Below are positions 4,332 to 5,145 of a stretch of DNA of 5,145 nucleotides, piece after piece; positions within the stretch are counted from its first letter, which is position 1, and every line of letters begins with the position of its first letter. This DNA comes from an uncultured Selenomonas sp. (GTDB lineage Bacteria; Bacillota; Negativicutes; Selenomonadales; Selenomonadaceae): contig CALIBA010000072.1 in NCBI GenBank assembly GCA_938045435.1, forward strand, positions 1 to 5,145. Direction: 5' to 3'. The position numbers and the translations under genes were made by a program. The notes below the pieces were generated by a model. That model had not been told where the DNA came from and made no database searches. It saw only the letters and a program-made list of their open reading frames with translations.

Positions 4332-5093
4332 ATGAAAACCATATCCCTCATCAACAAAAAGGGCGGCGTAGGCAAGACGACGATTACGGTCAATCTTGCC
4401 TATGCTCTTGCACAGAGCTGCGATCTGCGTGTTCTGGTTGTCGATAACGACGATCAAGGCAATGCGACGCAGTTTTTTGACGTGCATCCGGAGCGGACGA
4501 TTGCCGATGTCTTGACCGGTACACTGCCGATCCGTGCCGCAATCGCATCGACCAGGTATCCGGCAATCGATCTTCTCCCTAGTGATGAACGGTTGCTTGA
4601 CGCCAATGTGACGGTTATCAAGGACGAGAACATCGTACAGCAATCCATTCTTGGAAATGCGCTGCGTAGCATCGATGGCGAATATGATATTTGCCTGATT
4701 GATAATCCCCCGACGATTAACGCTTCTGTTATCAACGCATTGACGGCCAGCGATGACGTAATCATTGTGACGACACCTGATCTGTACGGTATTCGTGGCG
4801 TCGAACAGATGATTACGTACATTGAAGCAATCAAAGCAGACTACAATCCCGCACTGCATTTTCGTGGGTGTCTTCTCAATAAGTTCTCCCCCACGCCGCA
4901 CGGCTTCCGTGTTCTTGCAAAAATGCGCAAGGATATTCCGTTGTTTACAACACGCATCCGCTATACGAAGGATAAGCCGGAAGCATCGGCAGAGGAACAC
5001 AGGAGTATCTATGAATATTCGCCGACATGTGGCTTTGCACTTGACCTTGTACGATTTCTGAAGGAACTCCTTGAGATGGAGGGGGAAGTCTGA
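4332..5093 (+). CDS. parA: ParA/Soj-family partition ATPase
   Basis: 253 aa, normal for short ParA proteins lacking an N-terminal HTH. ParA forms ATP-dependent dimers on DNA that move ParB-parS complexes to segregate plasmids, chromosomes or integrated elements. Visible motifs are the deviant Walker A KKGGVGKTT (residues 9-17, signature Lys10), the switch region VVDNDDQGNAT (37-46, usually DxDPQGN), Walker B-like ICLIDNPPT (120-128, usually DTPP or similar), and the C-terminal block KPEASAEEHRSIYEYSP (about 215-231). The absence of an N-terminal HTH means autoregulation, if any, would need another protein or the leader RNA. ATG 4332 is 9 nt after AAAGGA. The stop TGA shares its final A with the next ATG, so the two genes are probably coupled. 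The location beside ribosomal genes rather than near an origin suggests an integrated element. Confidence 0.92.
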   Translation: MKTISLINKKGGVGKTTITVNLAYALAQSCDLRVLVVDNDDQGNATQFFDVHPERTIADVLTGTLPIRAAIASTRYPAIDLLPSDERLLDANVTVIKDENIVQQSILGNALRSIDGEYDICLIDNPPTINASVINALTASDDVIIVTTPDLYGIRGVEQMITYIEAIKADYNPALHFRGCLLNKFSPTPHGFRVLAKMRKDIPLFTTRIRYTKDKPEASAEEHRSIYEYSPTCGFALDLVRFLKELLEMEGEV

Positions 5094-5145
5094 TGAAAAA
5101 GCAGAATCCGGGGCTTATTGCAAAGCTCCTCAATAAGAACTCACA
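5093..5145 (+). CDS. Probable ParB partner, first 17 codons only (runs off window)
   Basis: ATG at 5093 overlaps the parA stop by one base. A strong Shine-Dalgarno GGAGGGGG (5078-5085) lies 7 nt upstream inside parA. The visible residues MKKQNPGLIAKLLNKNS are a basic N-terminus compatible with a ParB-type protein, but no ParB motif (such as the GERR region) falls in the window. The function is inferred from position and coupling. Confidence 0.65.
   Translation, partial: MKKQNPGLIAKLLNKNS

Noticed and set aside
4269..5000. 243-codon open frame on the minus strand opposite parA
   Set aside because: It is antisense to a ParA with intact Walker A and shows no recognisable motif of its own; treated as a shadow.

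Overview
The window looks like a chromosomal segment of a Negativicutes bacterium (Selenomonas/Mitsuokella-like; inferred from protein flavour and gene order, not proven). It joins a conserved translation block to an accessory partition module. Every gene I can support is on the + strand.

Bases 1-2589 hold the 3' two thirds of thrS (threonyl-tRNA synthetase), followed by infC-rpmI-rplT (IF3, L35, L20). The infC operon has its own consensus-like promoter, whose -35 hexamer overlaps the thrS stop codon. A leader follows with the mutually exclusive hairpins expected of an L20-type attenuator. infC is best read as starting at a rare AUA codon 8 nt after a perfect Shine-Dalgarno, which fits IF3 autocontrol through start-codon discrimination. 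rpmI starts inside the infC 3' end, and the operon closes with a strong terminator (13-pair stem plus U7).

Bases 2590-3426 encode a TrmH/SpoU-family 2'-O-ribose methyltransferase. Its start codon sits immediately after the terminator U-tract and has no adjacent Shine-Dalgarno.

Bases 3427-4331 are accessory in character. Two TATAAT boxes lie in front of a 22-pair hairpin plus U7. Next is a 163-residue protein joining an ISL3-transposase-type zinc ribbon to an XRE-type helix-turn-helix, with no transposase catalytic domain. After it come a pair of 38-nt direct repeats, a terminator-like hairpin, and a 5' leader for the next gene in which two alternative hairpins compete for the anti-Shine-Dalgarno.

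Bases 4332-5145 carry a ParA-type ATPase and, overlapping its stop codon, the first 17 codons of a probable parB. The zinc-ribbon/HTH gene, repeats, structured leader and parAB together resemble a partition and regulation module of an integrated element (ICE, IME or plasmid-derived island) placed downstream of the ribosomal-protein operon. No recombinase, tRNA gene or attachment site is visible in the window.
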